DNA of 64,000 nucleotides. Origin: JAFGRU01 sp016934985. Its GTDB lineage: Bacteria > Desulfobacterota > Desulfuromonadia > Desulfuromonadales > JAAYDE01. The notes under the pieces are model-generated. The model was given only the letters and a program-made list of their open reading frames with translations. It had not been told where the DNA came from and did no database searches. Made by a program: the position numbers and the translations under genes. How positions within the stretch are numbered: position 1 is the stretch's first letter; every line of letters begins with the position of its first letter. Of the stretch, positions 51,415-59,918 are shown in pieces. The stretch is taken from positions 310,001-374,000 of the forward strand of contig CAXXJQ010000009.1 of NCBI GenBank assembly GCA_963665045.2, given 5' to 3'.

Positions 51415-51491
51415 TGGCAGGCCAGGAGGGACTCGAACCCCCAGCCCCCGGTTTTGGAGACCGGCGCTCTAGCCAATTGAGCTACTGGCCT
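51415..51491 (-). tRNA. tRNA-Trp (anticodon CCA)
   Basis: A 77-base cloverleaf with acceptor arms AGGCCAG/CTGGCCT, a D arm GCTC...GAGC, anticodon stem CCGGT/ACCGG around CTCCAAA, and a TTCGAGT T-loop. The CCA end is encoded. It lies between rpmG and secE, a common place for tRNA-Trp in many bacteria. Confidence 0.97.
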
Positions 51492-51546
51492 GCAACAACT
51501 ACAATATTCTAGGAATATTCAGATTTACAATACGGTCACTAAGTAT

Positions 51547-51696
51547 TTACTTGGTTTCCTTATGCACATGGTGCTTGCGGCAGAAACGGCAATACTTCTT
51601 TAACGCCAGCTTGTCAGGCGTCTTCTTCTTGTTTTTAGTCGTCGTGTAATTCCGCTGCTTGCACTCGGTGCAGGCAAGTATAACAATGTCACGCAT
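51547..51696 (-). CDS. rpmG: ribosomal protein L33
   Basis: A 49-codon gene encodes MRDIVILACTECKQRNYTTT... ending HHVHKETK. Cys9, Cys12, Cys36 and Cys39 make it the zinc-binding C+ form. It lies between tuf and tRNA-Trp, the usual tuf-rpmG-secE-nusG order. Confidence 0.96.
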   Translation of the reverse strand: MRDIVILACTECKQRNYTTTKNKKKTPDKLALKKYCRFCRKHHVHKETK

Positions 51697-51735
51697 GACA
51701 TTTCCTTTGCTTCAATTGCAGGAGGAACGGTGGTC

Positions 51736-52937
51736 TTCCTCTGTTACTCGATAATATCGGCGACAACACCTGCGCCTACCGTACGCCCGCCTTCACGAAT
51801 TGCAAAACGAAGTTCCTTGTCCATCGCAATCGGCGTGATCAGATTGATCGTCATGGCCACGTTGTCACCAGGCATAACCATCTCGATTCCCTCAGGCAGC
51901 TCCGTTACACCCGTCACGTCCGTGGTGCGGAAGTAGAACTGAGGGCGGTAGCCGTTGAAGAACGGCGTATGACGGCCACCTTCTTCTTTGGTCAGAATGT
52001 AGGCTTCGGCCTTGAACTTGGTGTGCGGCGTGATGCTCTTCGGCTTCGCCAGTACCTGGCCGCGTTCGATCTCGTCGCGCTTGACGCCGCGCAGCAGGAT
52101 TCCGACGTTGTCACCGGCCTGACCCTGGTCCAGAAGCTTGCGGAACATCTCGACACCGGTAACGACGGTTTTGGTCGTATCTTTGATGCCGACGATCTCC
52201 ACTTCTTCTCCGACCTTGATGACACCGCGCTCAATACGACCGGTCGCTACCGTACCACGACCCGAAATCGAGAAAACGTCCTCGACTGGCATCAAAAAGG
52301 CCCGGTCAATATCGCGTTCCGGCTCGGGGATGTAAGCATCGACTTCCGCCATCAGCTTCAGGATCGAATCTTCGCCCAACTCGCCCTTCTCGCCTTCCAG
52401 CGCTTTCAACGCCGACCCGGCCACGATCGGAATGTCGTCACCGGGGAAGTCGTAGCTGGACAGCAGTTCGCGGACTTCGAGTTCGACCAGTTCCATCAGT
52501 TCTTCGTCATCCACCATGTCGGCTTTGTTGAGATAGACGACCATGGCGGGTACACCGACCTGACGCGCCAGCAGGATGTGCTCACGGGTCTGGGGCATAG
52601 GGCCGTCGGCGGCCGATACCACCAGAATGGCGCCGTCCATCTGTGCAGCACCGGTGATCATATTCTTGACGTAGTCGGCATGACCCGGGCAGTCGACGTG
52701 GGCGTAATGACGGTTGTCCGTTTCGTATTCAACGTGGGCGGTCGCAATGGTAATGCCGCGCTCACGCTCTTCGGGAGCGTTGTCAATCGAGTCGAATGCA
52801 CGAAATACGGCGCCGCCCTTCTCTGCCAATACCTTCGTGATCGCTGCCGTCAATGTCGTCTTGCCGTGGTCGACATGACCGATCGTCCCTATGTTTACAT
52901 GGGGCTTCTTCCTCTCAAATTTTTCCTTTGCCATTGC
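51736..52937 (-). repeat. 1202-bp direct repeat containing tuf, copy 2
   Basis: This is the partner of the repeat at 35351-36552, in the same orientation, offset by 16385 bases. It differs at one synonymous site (52713). Recombination between the copies could delete or duplicate the segment from rpsJ-side tufA to secE-side tuf, which holds rpoBC and many essential genes. Confidence 0.9.
51744..52934 (-). CDS. tufB: elongation factor Tu, copy 2
   Basis: The 396-residue product is identical to that of the str-operon copy. I start at MAKEKFERKK; an in-frame extension upstream runs back through the tRNA-Thr gene and is rejected. AGGAGG precedes the ATG. It lies downstream of four tRNA genes and before rpmG, the tRNA-tufB arrangement well known in proteobacteria, where the tRNAs and tuf share a transcript. 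Confidence 0.98.
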   Translation of the reverse strand: MAKEKFERKKPHVNIGTIGHVDHGKTTLTAAITKVLAEKGGAVFRAFDSIDNAPEERERGITIATAHVEYETDNRHYAHVDCPGHADYVKNMITGAAQMDGAILVVSAADGPMPQTREHILLARQVGVPAMVVYLNKADMVDDEELMELVELEVRELLSSYDFPGDDIPIVAGSALKALEGEKGELGEDSILKLMAEVDAYIPEPERDIDRAFLMPVEDVFSISGRGTVATGRIERGVIKVGEEVEIVGIKDTTKTVVTGVEMFRKLLDQGQAGDNVGILLRGVKRDEIERGQVLAKPKSITPHTKFKAEAYILTKEEGGRHTPFFNGYRPQFYFRTTDVTGVTELPEGIEMVMPGDNVAMTINLITPIAMDKELRFAIREGGRTVGAGVVADIIE

Positions 52938-53024
52938 GATAACCTCCTTGGCACCTTTCGTGGCCGAAAAGCCCGGCACGAGATTAATTAAGAGTTCAAC
53001 CTGAAAATAAACCAAATAAGAAGA

Positions 53025-53100
53025 TGGAGCCCACAATCGGACTTGAACCGATGACCTCATCCTTACCAAGGATGTGCTCTACCGCCTGAGCTATGTGGGC
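53025..53100 (-). tRNA. tRNA-Thr (anticodon GGT)
   Basis: A 76-base cloverleaf with acceptor GCCCACA/TGTGGGC, anticodon stem CATCC/GGATG around TTGGTAA and T-loop TTCAAGT. CCA is encoded. It is the last tRNA before tuf. Confidence 0.97.
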
Positions 53101-53134
53101 TTATCCAACGTGTAAACGCTTGCATCATCGATTT

Positions 53135-53211
53135 TGGAGCGGGAAACGGGACTCGAACCCGCGACCCTCAGCTTGGAAGGCTGACGCTCTAGCCAACTGA
53201 GCTATTCCCGC
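53135..53211 (-). tRNA. tRNA-Gly (anticodon TCC)
   Basis: A 77-base cloverleaf with acceptor GCGGGAA/TTCCCGC, anticodon stem TCAGC/GCTGA around CTTCCAA and T-loop TTCGAGT. CCA is encoded. It lies between tRNA-Tyr and tRNA-Thr(GGT). Confidence 0.97.
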
Positions 53212-53337
53212 CCAGTAAAAACCGAAGTTTAATGCTGAAGTACGGTGGAATTCAAATCAACAACAGCTGCAGTTCCATCAGCACAAAAGCCTCCTGCACA
53301 CTGATCTCAATTCTTCATCCGGAAGCACTTAAATAAA

Positions 53338-53422
<85 letters not shown>

Positions 53423-53466
53423 AAAAGAACTCCTCTGTCAATAAACGTATTCCGAGCCTAACTCAA

Positions 53467-53542
53467 TGGAGCTGGCGACAGGAATTGAACCCGCAACCTG
53501 CTGATTACAAGTCAGCTGCTCTACCAATTGAGCTACGCCAGC
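53467..53542 (-). tRNA. tRNA-Thr (anticodon TGT)
   Basis: A 76-base cloverleaf with acceptor GCTGGCG/CGCCAGC, anticodon stem GCTGA/TCAGC around CTTGTAA and T-loop TTCAATT. CCA is encoded. It is first in the tRNA-tuf-rpmG-tRNA-secE-nusG unit. Confidence 0.97.
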
Positions 53543-53553
53543 ACAGTTGATGG

Positions 53554-53582
53554 TATATACATGAGCCGCTTTCAAATTGCAA
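53554..53582 (-). promoter_or_regulatory. proximal promoter of the tRNA-tuf unit
   Basis: On the minus strand TTGCAA (53582-53577) and TATATA (53559-53554) are 17 bases apart. Transcription would begin only about five bases before the tRNA-Thr(TGT) 5' end. Confidence 0.55.
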
Positions 53583-53603
53583 GAGAAAAAGTTTACGCTT
53601 AAC

Positions 53604-53631
53604 ACTATAGGCAAACTCCCGCCTTTGTCAA
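53604..53631 (-). promoter_or_regulatory. distal promoter of the tRNA-tuf unit
   Basis: On the minus strand a consensus TTGACA (53631-53626) is followed after 16 bases by TATAGT (53609-53604). It lies 35 bases after the rlmB stop and about 60 before the first tRNA, in tandem with the proximal promoter. Confidence 0.75.
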
Positions 53632-53665
53632 TTGAACCTCAGGAAATTTCTCGATTTCCGGGTTT

Positions 53666-54415
53666 TCAGGCGGTCCTCTGGCGTCGCTGACGGACCACTT
53701 CGAAAAGGGCAATGGAGGCTGCAACAGAAACGTTTAGAGAGGAAACAGTGCCGCTCATGGGGATGGCCAGAACGGCATCGCATTGCTTGCGAACATTGGG
53801 ACGAAGCCCTTTGCCTTCACAGCCGACCACCAGGGCCAGGTCGCCCCGCAGATCCTCATCGAACAGCGAACCGGCTCCTTCGGCGCCCAACCCGAAAACC
53901 CAGAGCCCCTCTTTTTTGAGCTGCTGAATGGTCCGGGCCAGATTGGTCACCCGGCAAACCGGCACATTGGCCAAAGCCCCCGCCGAGGCCTTGTGAACCA
54001 CGCCGGTTACTGGGCAGGAACGATCCTTGGCAATAATGACGCCCTGACAGCCGGCGGCATCGGCGCTGCGCAAGATCGCACCAAAATTACGGGGATCGGA
54101 AATGCTGTCGAGAATGAGAAAAAAAGCCTTTGGGGATGGCCCAGGGGCCTTTTCCCCCAATAGTTCCTCCAGGGGAACGAACGCGAAAGGCTCCAATTGC
54201 AGAGCCACTCCCTGATGATGACCTTCCCCCACCAGGGAATCAAATTCCTGACGGCCAAGAGTCCTCACGGGGACACCTCTTTGTTCAGCCAGAGCAACGA
54301 GTTCCTCCAGGCGGGGAGAGCGTTGTCTGGCAGCCAGAAAGAGCTGCTGCGGGCGACTCCTGGGGGTGAGAAGTTCCTCTTTGACGGAATGAATTCCAAA
54401 AATCGTAACCGCCAC
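53666..54415 (-). CDS. rlmB: 23S rRNA 2'-O-methyltransferase RlmB (TrmH/SPOUT family)
   Basis: The 249-residue enzyme has an N-terminal substrate-binding domain (FGIHSVKEELLTPRSRPQQLFLA) and a SPOUT domain with the three family motifs: DSISDPRNFGAILRSADAAG, VVGCEGKGLRPNV and IPMSGTVSSLNVSVAASIALFE. It matches RlmB, which methylates a guanosine in the 23S peptidyl-transferase loop, though the exact target is family inference. It follows pyrF by three bases. Confidence 0.92.
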   Translation of the reverse strand: MAVTIFGIHSVKEELLTPRSRPQQLFLAARQRSPRLEELVALAEQRGVPVRTLGRQEFDSLVGEGHHQGVALQLEPFAFVPLEELLGEKAPGPSPKAFFLILDSISDPRNFGAILRSADAAGCQGVIIAKDRSCPVTGVVHKASAGALANVPVCRVTNLARTIQQLKKEGLWVFGLGAEGAGSLFDEDLRGDLALVVGCEGKGLRPNVRKQCDAVLAIPMSGTVSSLNVSVAASIALFEVVRQRRQRTA

Positions 54416-54418
54416 GCC

Positions 54419-55153
54419 TCACCTGTCCGCAAACGCCCGGGCCATCTCTTCGGCGATGGCGTCGGCAGTTGCCGCCGGATCGGCAGACTTGGAAATCGGT
54501 CGTCCGACAACCAGATAATCAGCACCTGAAAGGATGGCTTGATAAGGGGTCGCAACCCGTTTCTGGTCGTCTGTCGCGGCACTGGCCGGACGCACGCCGG
54601 GGGTAACGATGACAAGGTCTTTGCCGCAGGCCTGGCGGATTACGGGGGTCTCCTGCGGAGAAGCGACAACACCCGCCATGCCCGATTGCCGGGCCAGTAG
54701 CGCCAGACGGGGAACTATCTCGGCAGGCGGAAACTCCACGCCGACCTCCCGGAGAGAATCCTCGTTCATTGATGTAAGAATCGTCACTGCCAGGCTCAGG
54801 GGGCGCCCCTGCGGATTGGCGGCAAACATTTCATCCAGAACGGAAGCGGCCGCCGTCATCATTTCCCTGCCACCGAGGGAATGAAGGGTGAACATGGCAA
54901 CCCCCAGCTTTGCCGCCTCAAGGCAGGCCTTGGCAACGGTATTGGGAATGTCGTGGTATTTGAGATCGAGAAAAACCCGGCCGCCCCGGTCCTGGATCAT
55001 CTTCACCGCATCCGGACCGCAACGGGTAAAAAGCTGCTTTCCCACCTTAAAAACCCCGACCTGGCCACGCAGGCGCCTCACCCAGGCTTCAGCTTCCGCC
55101 AGGGTTTCCACATCAAGGGCGAATATCAATTGTTTCTTGGCTTGCTCAATCAT
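54419..55153 (-). CDS. pyrF: orotidine 5'-phosphate decarboxylase
   Basis: The 244-residue enzyme makes UMP in the last step of pyrimidine synthesis. The catalytic D-x-K-x-x-D element is in FLDLKYHDIPNTVAKA, and the C-terminal phosphate site is YLVVGRPISKS. Its ATG overlaps the stop of the DUF4388 gene as ATGA, so the two are translationally coupled. Confidence 0.96.
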   Translation of the reverse strand: MIEQAKKQLIFALDVETLAEAEAWVRRLRGQVGVFKVGKQLFTRCGPDAVKMIQDRGGRVFLDLKYHDIPNTVAKACLEAAKLGVAMFTLHSLGGREMMTAAASVLDEMFAANPQGRPLSLAVTILTSMNEDSLREVGVEFPPAEIVPRLALLARQSGMAGVVASPQETPVIRQACGKDLVIVTPGVRPASAATDDQKRVATPYQAILSGADYLVVGRPISKSADPAATADAIAEEMARAFADR

Positions 55154-56373
55154 TTGTTTTTAGCGATGAATTCCTTAACGCGCTGGGATATCTTCTGAAT
55201 GCGCTGCACCAGTTCGCTGGAATCAGCGGAACCAAGTTCCCGACGAGCCACAGCGCTTTCCATGAACAGCACCTCGTTCAGACCATCGGCCAGCAGTTTG
55301 AGCTTGTCCCCCTCTTCCAGGCCATCCAGGTTGGCGACAATCTTGCCGCCGTCCAATGAACCGTCATCCAGAAGTTGAATACCCCGGAAGACATAAGAAT
55401 AAGGCTGGGGAAGCTCCCTGAAAAAGCGGTTGACCTCTTCGCTGAAATGAGGGGCGACTTCGACAATACTTTTATAGAGCAGGGAGAGCGCGCCGTTGAA
55501 AATGGACAACAAGTCTCCGAACTCCCCTTCCGGCACCACGACTTCGGGCATCTCGATCTTGGCGGCCCCTTTCTGGACCAGCTGGTAAAGGGAGCGCAGA
55601 CCATCAAACTCGCCGGCGCCGCTTTTACGCACCACACCTCGCACTGAATGTTTATGGCTTTTGATATCCTCAAGCATGGCTTCTTCTGTCGACGAAAGCC
55701 CCGGCTTGCCGTTGATAAAGACCACCAGGGCATCCATGCTTTTTATAGTACGCATGAAAAGGGACTTCTCATCCACCCGGCGCAACCCCTCCATGATCAG
55801 GTTCTGGGTACTCATGGAAAGCTTGAGCACCTCCTCTTCCTCGAGAGGCTTGATTAGAAATGAAAATCCTCCCTCCGTAAACTCGAAAAGGCTGAAGGTG
55901 ATTTTTTCAACTTGATAGCGGGTCGCTTGCCAGAGGTCTTTGGCGCTGATAATTTCCTGATCCACCAGAGCCTTGCCCAACGTGCTGAACCCGGTGGCAA
56001 AATTGCGGGCGTTTTCCAGGGTTTCCCGGCTGACCTTGCCCAACTCGTAAAGAATCTCTCCGACATCGTCCTCCGGAAAGGAGCTGGCCGCCATGATGAT
56101 TTCACCCTGCTGGAAAAATATTTCCTTGGTCCCTCCAGCCAGGGAAAAATGCAGCACCCCGGTTTTACAGAAAACATTTAAAAAAGAAAGCAGATCTCCG
56201 GCAACCATTTCGCCGAGGCAACCGGCGAGAATAACCTGACTGTCCCTGGCAGGCACGGTCAGCAACAGGTGCCGGCTGGAATAGGAACTGAGGGTTACGG
56301 AATCCCCTTCAAGACCGTTGACCACCCGGTGGGGGAATGAAAGCCGGAAACTGCTGTCAAATTTTAACTGCAT
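55150..56373 (-). CDS. DUF4388 domain protein, function unknown
   Basis: This 407-residue soluble protein has no signal peptide. A segment after residue 60 (LSFLNVFCKTGVLHFSLAGGTKEIFFQQGEIIMAASSFPEDDVGEILYELGKVS) is the DUF4388 (PATAN) pattern, found in gliding, motility and two-component regulators of delta-proteobacteria and cyanobacteria. The rest is mostly charged and helical (SAKDLWQATRYQVEKITFSLFEF...) and ends SQRVKEFIAKNK. It lies between proS and pyrF and is coupled to pyrF. A regulatory or scaffold role is guessed from the domain's usual company. Confidence 0.75.
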   Translation of the reverse strand: MQLKFDSSFRLSFPHRVVNGLEGDSVTLSSYSSRHLLLTVPARDSQVILAGCLGEMVAGDLLSFLNVFCKTGVLHFSLAGGTKEIFFQQGEIIMAASSFPEDDVGEILYELGKVSRETLENARNFATGFSTLGKALVDQEIISAKDLWQATRYQVEKITFSLFEFTEGGFSFLIKPLEEEEVLKLSMSTQNLIMEGLRRVDEKSLFMRTIKSMDALVVFINGKPGLSSTEEAMLEDIKSHKHSVRGVVRKSGAGEFDGLRSLYQLVQKGAAKIEMPEVVVPEGEFGDLLSIFNGALSLLYKSIVEVAPHFSEEVNRFFRELPQPYSYVFRGIQLLDDGSLDGGKIVANLDGLEEGDKLKLLADGLNEVLFMESAVARRELGSADSSELVQRIQKISQRVKEFIAKNK

Positions 56374-56513
56374 GCAAATACCGTCTAAAGCGAAAAAAAT
56401 TGGTTAACCGCACAAAGAATGGAAATAGCATGCCTTGAATAGCTTTGAAACAAGGATGCCGCCAGCCGAGGCCATTCAGTCAATTTTACCAAAATAGTCC
56501 AGGACCGCAGAAA

Positions 56514-58223
56514 TCAGCATCCCCCGCGAATCAGCTCCACCAGCTTATCAGCCGTCTCCGCCACCGGCAACATGGTTTTCCGGGTGCTTTTCCGCTCAAT
56601 GAGTTCAAACTCGCCGTTTTTCAGGCCCCGCTCGCCCACGGTAACGCGCAAGGGGATACCGATCAGGTCAGCATCCTTGAACTTACTTCCCGGCCGCTCA
56701 TCGCGATCGTCAAGAAGAACTTCGATATTCCTGTCGAGAAGGTCCCTGTAGAGTTGCTCGGCAGCGGTCATAACCTCGTCCTGTTTGGGATTGACAACCG
56801 TAATCAGGACCTGAAACGGTGCGATGGGAAGAGGAAAAATAATGCCGTTTTCATCATGGTTCTGCTCGATGGCCGCCGCCACGGTGCGGCCGATACCGAT
56901 TCCGTAACAGCCCATGACCAGAGGGACCTCCTGCCCCTGATCATCGAGAACCACCGCATTCAGAGCTTCCGAATATTTGGTTCCCAATTTGAAGACATGG
57001 CCCACCTCAATACCGCGCCAAATCTCCAACTTGCCCTGGCAACGGGGGCAGGGGTCGCCGGCAACCGCTTCGCGCAGATCGGCAAACTGTTCGACGCTGA
57101 AATCGCGGCCATGGTTGACGCCGGTAAAATGATGGTCTTTTTCATTGGCGCCGACAACGAAATCGGTCATGCCCGCCACTTCATGATCGGCGAGAAGGCG
57201 GATGTTCAGCCCCACCGGGCCGGCAAAACCCATGGGTGCGCCGGTGACGCCAAGAACGACCTCTTCCGGGGCGAGTTCAATCCAGTTGCAGTCGAGAAGC
57301 CGGCAAAGCTTGATCTGGTTGAGTTCCCGGTCACCACGCAGAAGAACCGCCACCGTCTCCCCTCTATCAGTCTGGACAATCAAGGTCTTGACCAGAACAT
57401 GGGTTGGAACTTTCAAATATTCGGCAACCTCTTCGATGGTCTTGCGCGCGGGCGTCAGAACCTTTTCAAGTTTCGCCGCAGGTGCGGCAGAAGAACCCGC
57501 CCCGGCCTTCAATTCGGCTTTTTCAACATTGGCTGCATAGGTACAACTGTCACAGGATACAATGGCGTCCTCGCCTGATGACGCAAGAACCATGAACTCA
57601 TGGGAGAACGAACCGCCGATACTTCCCGTGTCCGCCTCCACAGCCCGGAACTCAAGACCGCAGCGCTCGAAAATGCGGCAATAGGCCTGAAACATCTTTT
57701 CATAGGCGCGATCAGCCCCCGCGTCATCCATGTCGAAGGAGTAGGCATCCTTCATAATGAACTCGCGGCCGCGCATGAGACCGAAACGAGGCCTGATCTC
57801 ATCACGGAACTTGCCCTGAATCTGGTAGACATTGAGAGGCACCTGACGGTAGGACTTGATGGTGCCGCGAATGATGTCGGTCACCACTTCCTCATGAGTG
57901 GGGCCGAGGCAGAAATCTCCCGCCTTGCGGTCCTTGAGACGAAGAAGCTCCTTGCCGTACTGCTCCCAGCGGCCCGACTCCTGCCACAACTCCGCCGGAA
58001 CCACCATCGGCATGAGCAGTTCGATAGCGCCGGCCCGATCCATCTCCTCGCGGACAATCCTCTCAACCTTGCGGATCGAGCGCAGCCCGAAAGGCAGGTA
58101 GTTGTAGATGCCCGCCGCCAGCTTGCGGATCATACCTGCCCGCAGCATCAGTTGATGACTGATAATTTCGGCATCCGCCGGGGTTTCCTTGGCCGTAGGA
58201 AGAAGGTATTCCGAATAACGCAT
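56514..58223 (-). CDS. proS: prolyl-tRNA synthetase
   Basis: The 569-residue class II synthetase charges tRNA-Pro. Motif 1 lies near GIYNYLPFGLRSIRKVERIVREEMDRAGA, motif 2 near FRDEIRPRFGLMRGREFIMKDAYSF, and motif 3 in VMGCYGIGIGRTVAAAIEQ. Between motifs 2 and 3 is the long insertion (residues about 230-390, with the editing-like VKTLIVQTDRGETVAVLLRGDRELN), so it is the bacterial ProS type. The anticodon-binding domain closes the protein. Confidence 0.97.
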   Translation of the reverse strand: MRYSEYLLPTAKETPADAEIISHQLMLRAGMIRKLAAGIYNYLPFGLRSIRKVERIVREEMDRAGAIELLMPMVVPAELWQESGRWEQYGKELLRLKDRKAGDFCLGPTHEEVVTDIIRGTIKSYRQVPLNVYQIQGKFRDEIRPRFGLMRGREFIMKDAYSFDMDDAGADRAYEKMFQAYCRIFERCGLEFRAVEADTGSIGGSFSHEFMVLASSGEDAIVSCDSCTYAANVEKAELKAGAGSSAAPAAKLEKVLTPARKTIEEVAEYLKVPTHVLVKTLIVQTDRGETVAVLLRGDRELNQIKLCRLLDCNWIELAPEEVVLGVTGAPMGFAGPVGLNIRLLADHEVAGMTDFVVGANEKDHHFTGVNHGRDFSVEQFADLREAVAGDPCPRCQGKLEIWRGIEVGHVFKLGTKYSEALNAVVLDDQGQEVPLVMGCYGIGIGRTVAAAIEQNHDENGIIFPLPIAPFQVLITVVNPKQDEVMTAAEQLYRDLLDRNIEVLLDDRDERPGSKFKDADLIGIPLRVTVGERGLKNGEFELIERKSTRKTMLPVAETADKLVELIRGGC

Positions 58224-58385
58224 AAAACTCTATCCTTAGCAAAAAAACGATTGATAATCCCAAGCCCTTCAAAACTTCACCGAAATTATCTTATTGAGAC
58301 TGGGAATGCAAGAAACTTATAGGCCTATGGACATCACAAAACCTGCCTGTCCCCCTGCCGCCGAAGGCCGCCCTTAAAACCCCCA

Positions 58386-59165
58386 TCAGTCCCCAGAATC
58401 ACTTATTTGTCCGAGATTGCGAATGTCTATTTTCGTGATACTGACATGTCCCTCGCGCACCACCCTGCCATCCGAATTATCCCGCTGGTCTTCATGAAGG
58501 GCCTCCAGTTCGTGACAATAGCGGTCCCCTTTCTTTTTGAAACAGGAGCTGTACCAGGTATGCCCCAGGAAGGTGGAAACCAGCTCACAGGACGAAGCGG
58601 CCCGGCGAGGGAAATTGACGTTCCAGGTAACGGCCCGACTGAAAAAGGATGGGCTGGCGAAAAATCGTGAAAAGGTCTTCTCCAGCAGGTCTTCTGTCTG
58701 GCACCGGAGATCGCCAAGGACGTTTTCCGGCAGGCTGCGATCTTCCAGCCAATGCCGAAAACTGACGGCGTCGAAGTCCTGGGACAAGGCCACGGCGGGG
58801 ATTCCGGCGATATTGGCTTCCAGGCAGGCGCCGACGGTTCCGGAGGAGAGAGCGAAACCGATGCCGGTATTAAGACCGATATTGATCCCGGACACGATCA
58901 GGTCCGGTTTTTTCTCCCCGAAAAGGTTGTAAATCCCCCAGTTGATGCAATCCGCCGGCGTGCCGTCCAAACACTGGGCGCTATGACCGAAGAGGCTGAT
59001 TTCGTCGACATAGAGGTTGCGAAAACGGGTGATCGACTTGCCGGTCCAGCTCTGTTCCTCCTTGGGGACAACTATCTTCAGGGACCCGAGGTCGGCAAGC
59101 TTGCGAATAACAAACTCGAAGAGGGGGGAGCGGTGGCTGTCATCATTGGTCAGCAATATGTCCAT
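58386..59165 (-). CDS. surE: 5'/3'-nucleotidase SurE-family protein
   Basis: The 259-residue protein keeps the SurE metal-site residues: the early LLTNDD pair, the Ser in EEQSWTGKSIT and the Asn in VSGINIGLNTG, plus TVGACLEANIAGIPAVALS and GHVSITKID. It is divergent in places: the usual NDDGIxAPG reads NDDSHRSP. SurE removes phosphate from nucleoside monophosphates. I use the ATG giving MDILLTNDD, with GGAG nine bases before it. It lies between aroK-like and proS genes; the common surE-pcm-nlpD context is missing, so this may be a second, specialised copy. Confidence 0.82.
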   Translation of the reverse strand: MDILLTNDDSHRSPLFEFVIRKLADLGSLKIVVPKEEQSWTGKSITRFRNLYVDEISLFGHSAQCLDGTPADCINWGIYNLFGEKKPDLIVSGINIGLNTGIGFALSSGTVGACLEANIAGIPAVALSQDFDAVSFRHWLEDRSLPENVLGDLRCQTEDLLEKTFSRFFASPSFFSRAVTWNVNFPRRAASSCELVSTFLGHTWYSSCFKKKGDRYCHELEALHEDQRDNSDGRVVREGHVSITKIDIRNLGQISDSGD

Positions 59166-59198
59166 ATTGTTCAACTCCCGAAAAACCGCACTACCGCT

Positions 59199-59762
59199 TC
59201 AGCAAACCGAAGAGGACCCAGCCTCGGGCCGGCCCCCCTCAACAGCATGGAATTCCCGGCTGATTTCCTGGCAGATATCCTCCATGGTCCGCTCGCCACA
59301 ATCTATAATAATATCGGCATAAAGCTCATAAAGCTCGGACCGTTCACAATACAAGTCGTGAAAGCTCTGGTCCGGACGCCGGGCGATACCCCTTACATGG
59401 TAATCCCGAACCCGGCGCTCCAGCTCAGCAGACTCAACACGCAAAAAAACGATCACTCCCGTTGCCCGCAGGTGAGACATGGCCGCCGGGCTGTAGACGG
59501 CACTGCCGCCAGTCGCAATGACATGCCGGGAAAAGGCTGCTTGCGACAGGACCTTTTCCTCAATCTCGCGCAGGGCCAGATAACCCGACGCGTCGATAAT
59601 TCCCTGCAGGGTCTTCCCGGTTTCCTGCTGGATGAGGATATCGGTGTCGACAAAACCCAGGCCCAAGGCCTTGGCCAGAATGACCCCGATAGTGCTCTTG
59701 CCCGCGCCGGGCATGCCGACCAGAACAATATTAGAAATAAAACGGTCGCAGTCCTGGGCCAT
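59199..59762 (-). CDS. shikimate kinase-like P-loop kinase
   Basis: The 187-residue kinase has a Walker A GMPGAGKST, the substrate-binding FVDTDILIQ, and the IATGGSAVY strand that corresponds to the GGG shikimate site, here with Ser as third residue. The lid region RRPDQSFHDLYCERSELYELYAD lacks the common R-x-P-L-Y pattern (reads RSELYELYAD). It belongs to the shikimate kinase family but may be a paralogue with a changed substrate; a canonical aroK may exist elsewhere. The tail (VEGGRPEAGSSSVC) is low complexity. It follows ispG by 156 bases. Confidence 0.75.
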   Translation of the reverse strand: MAQDCDRFISNIVLVGMPGAGKSTIGVILAKALGLGFVDTDILIQQETGKTLQGIIDASGYLALREIEEKVLSQAAFSRHVIATGGSAVYSPAAMSHLRATGVIVFLRVESAELERRVRDYHVRGIARRPDQSFHDLYCERSELYELYADIIIDCGERTMEDICQEISREFHAVEGGRPEAGSSSVC

Positions 59763-59918
59763 TGAACAGGCTCCCTCAAGTCCTGGGTGAAAGCTAACAA
59801 CCTCTGACCGAATAAATCTATTCAGTCAGGGTCCTCTCATCTCTTAATAATAACCCATATTTTTTTCAAACCGGCGGCTATTGACCATCTCAACTCCATC
59901 GACTCACCTTGATAGCCA

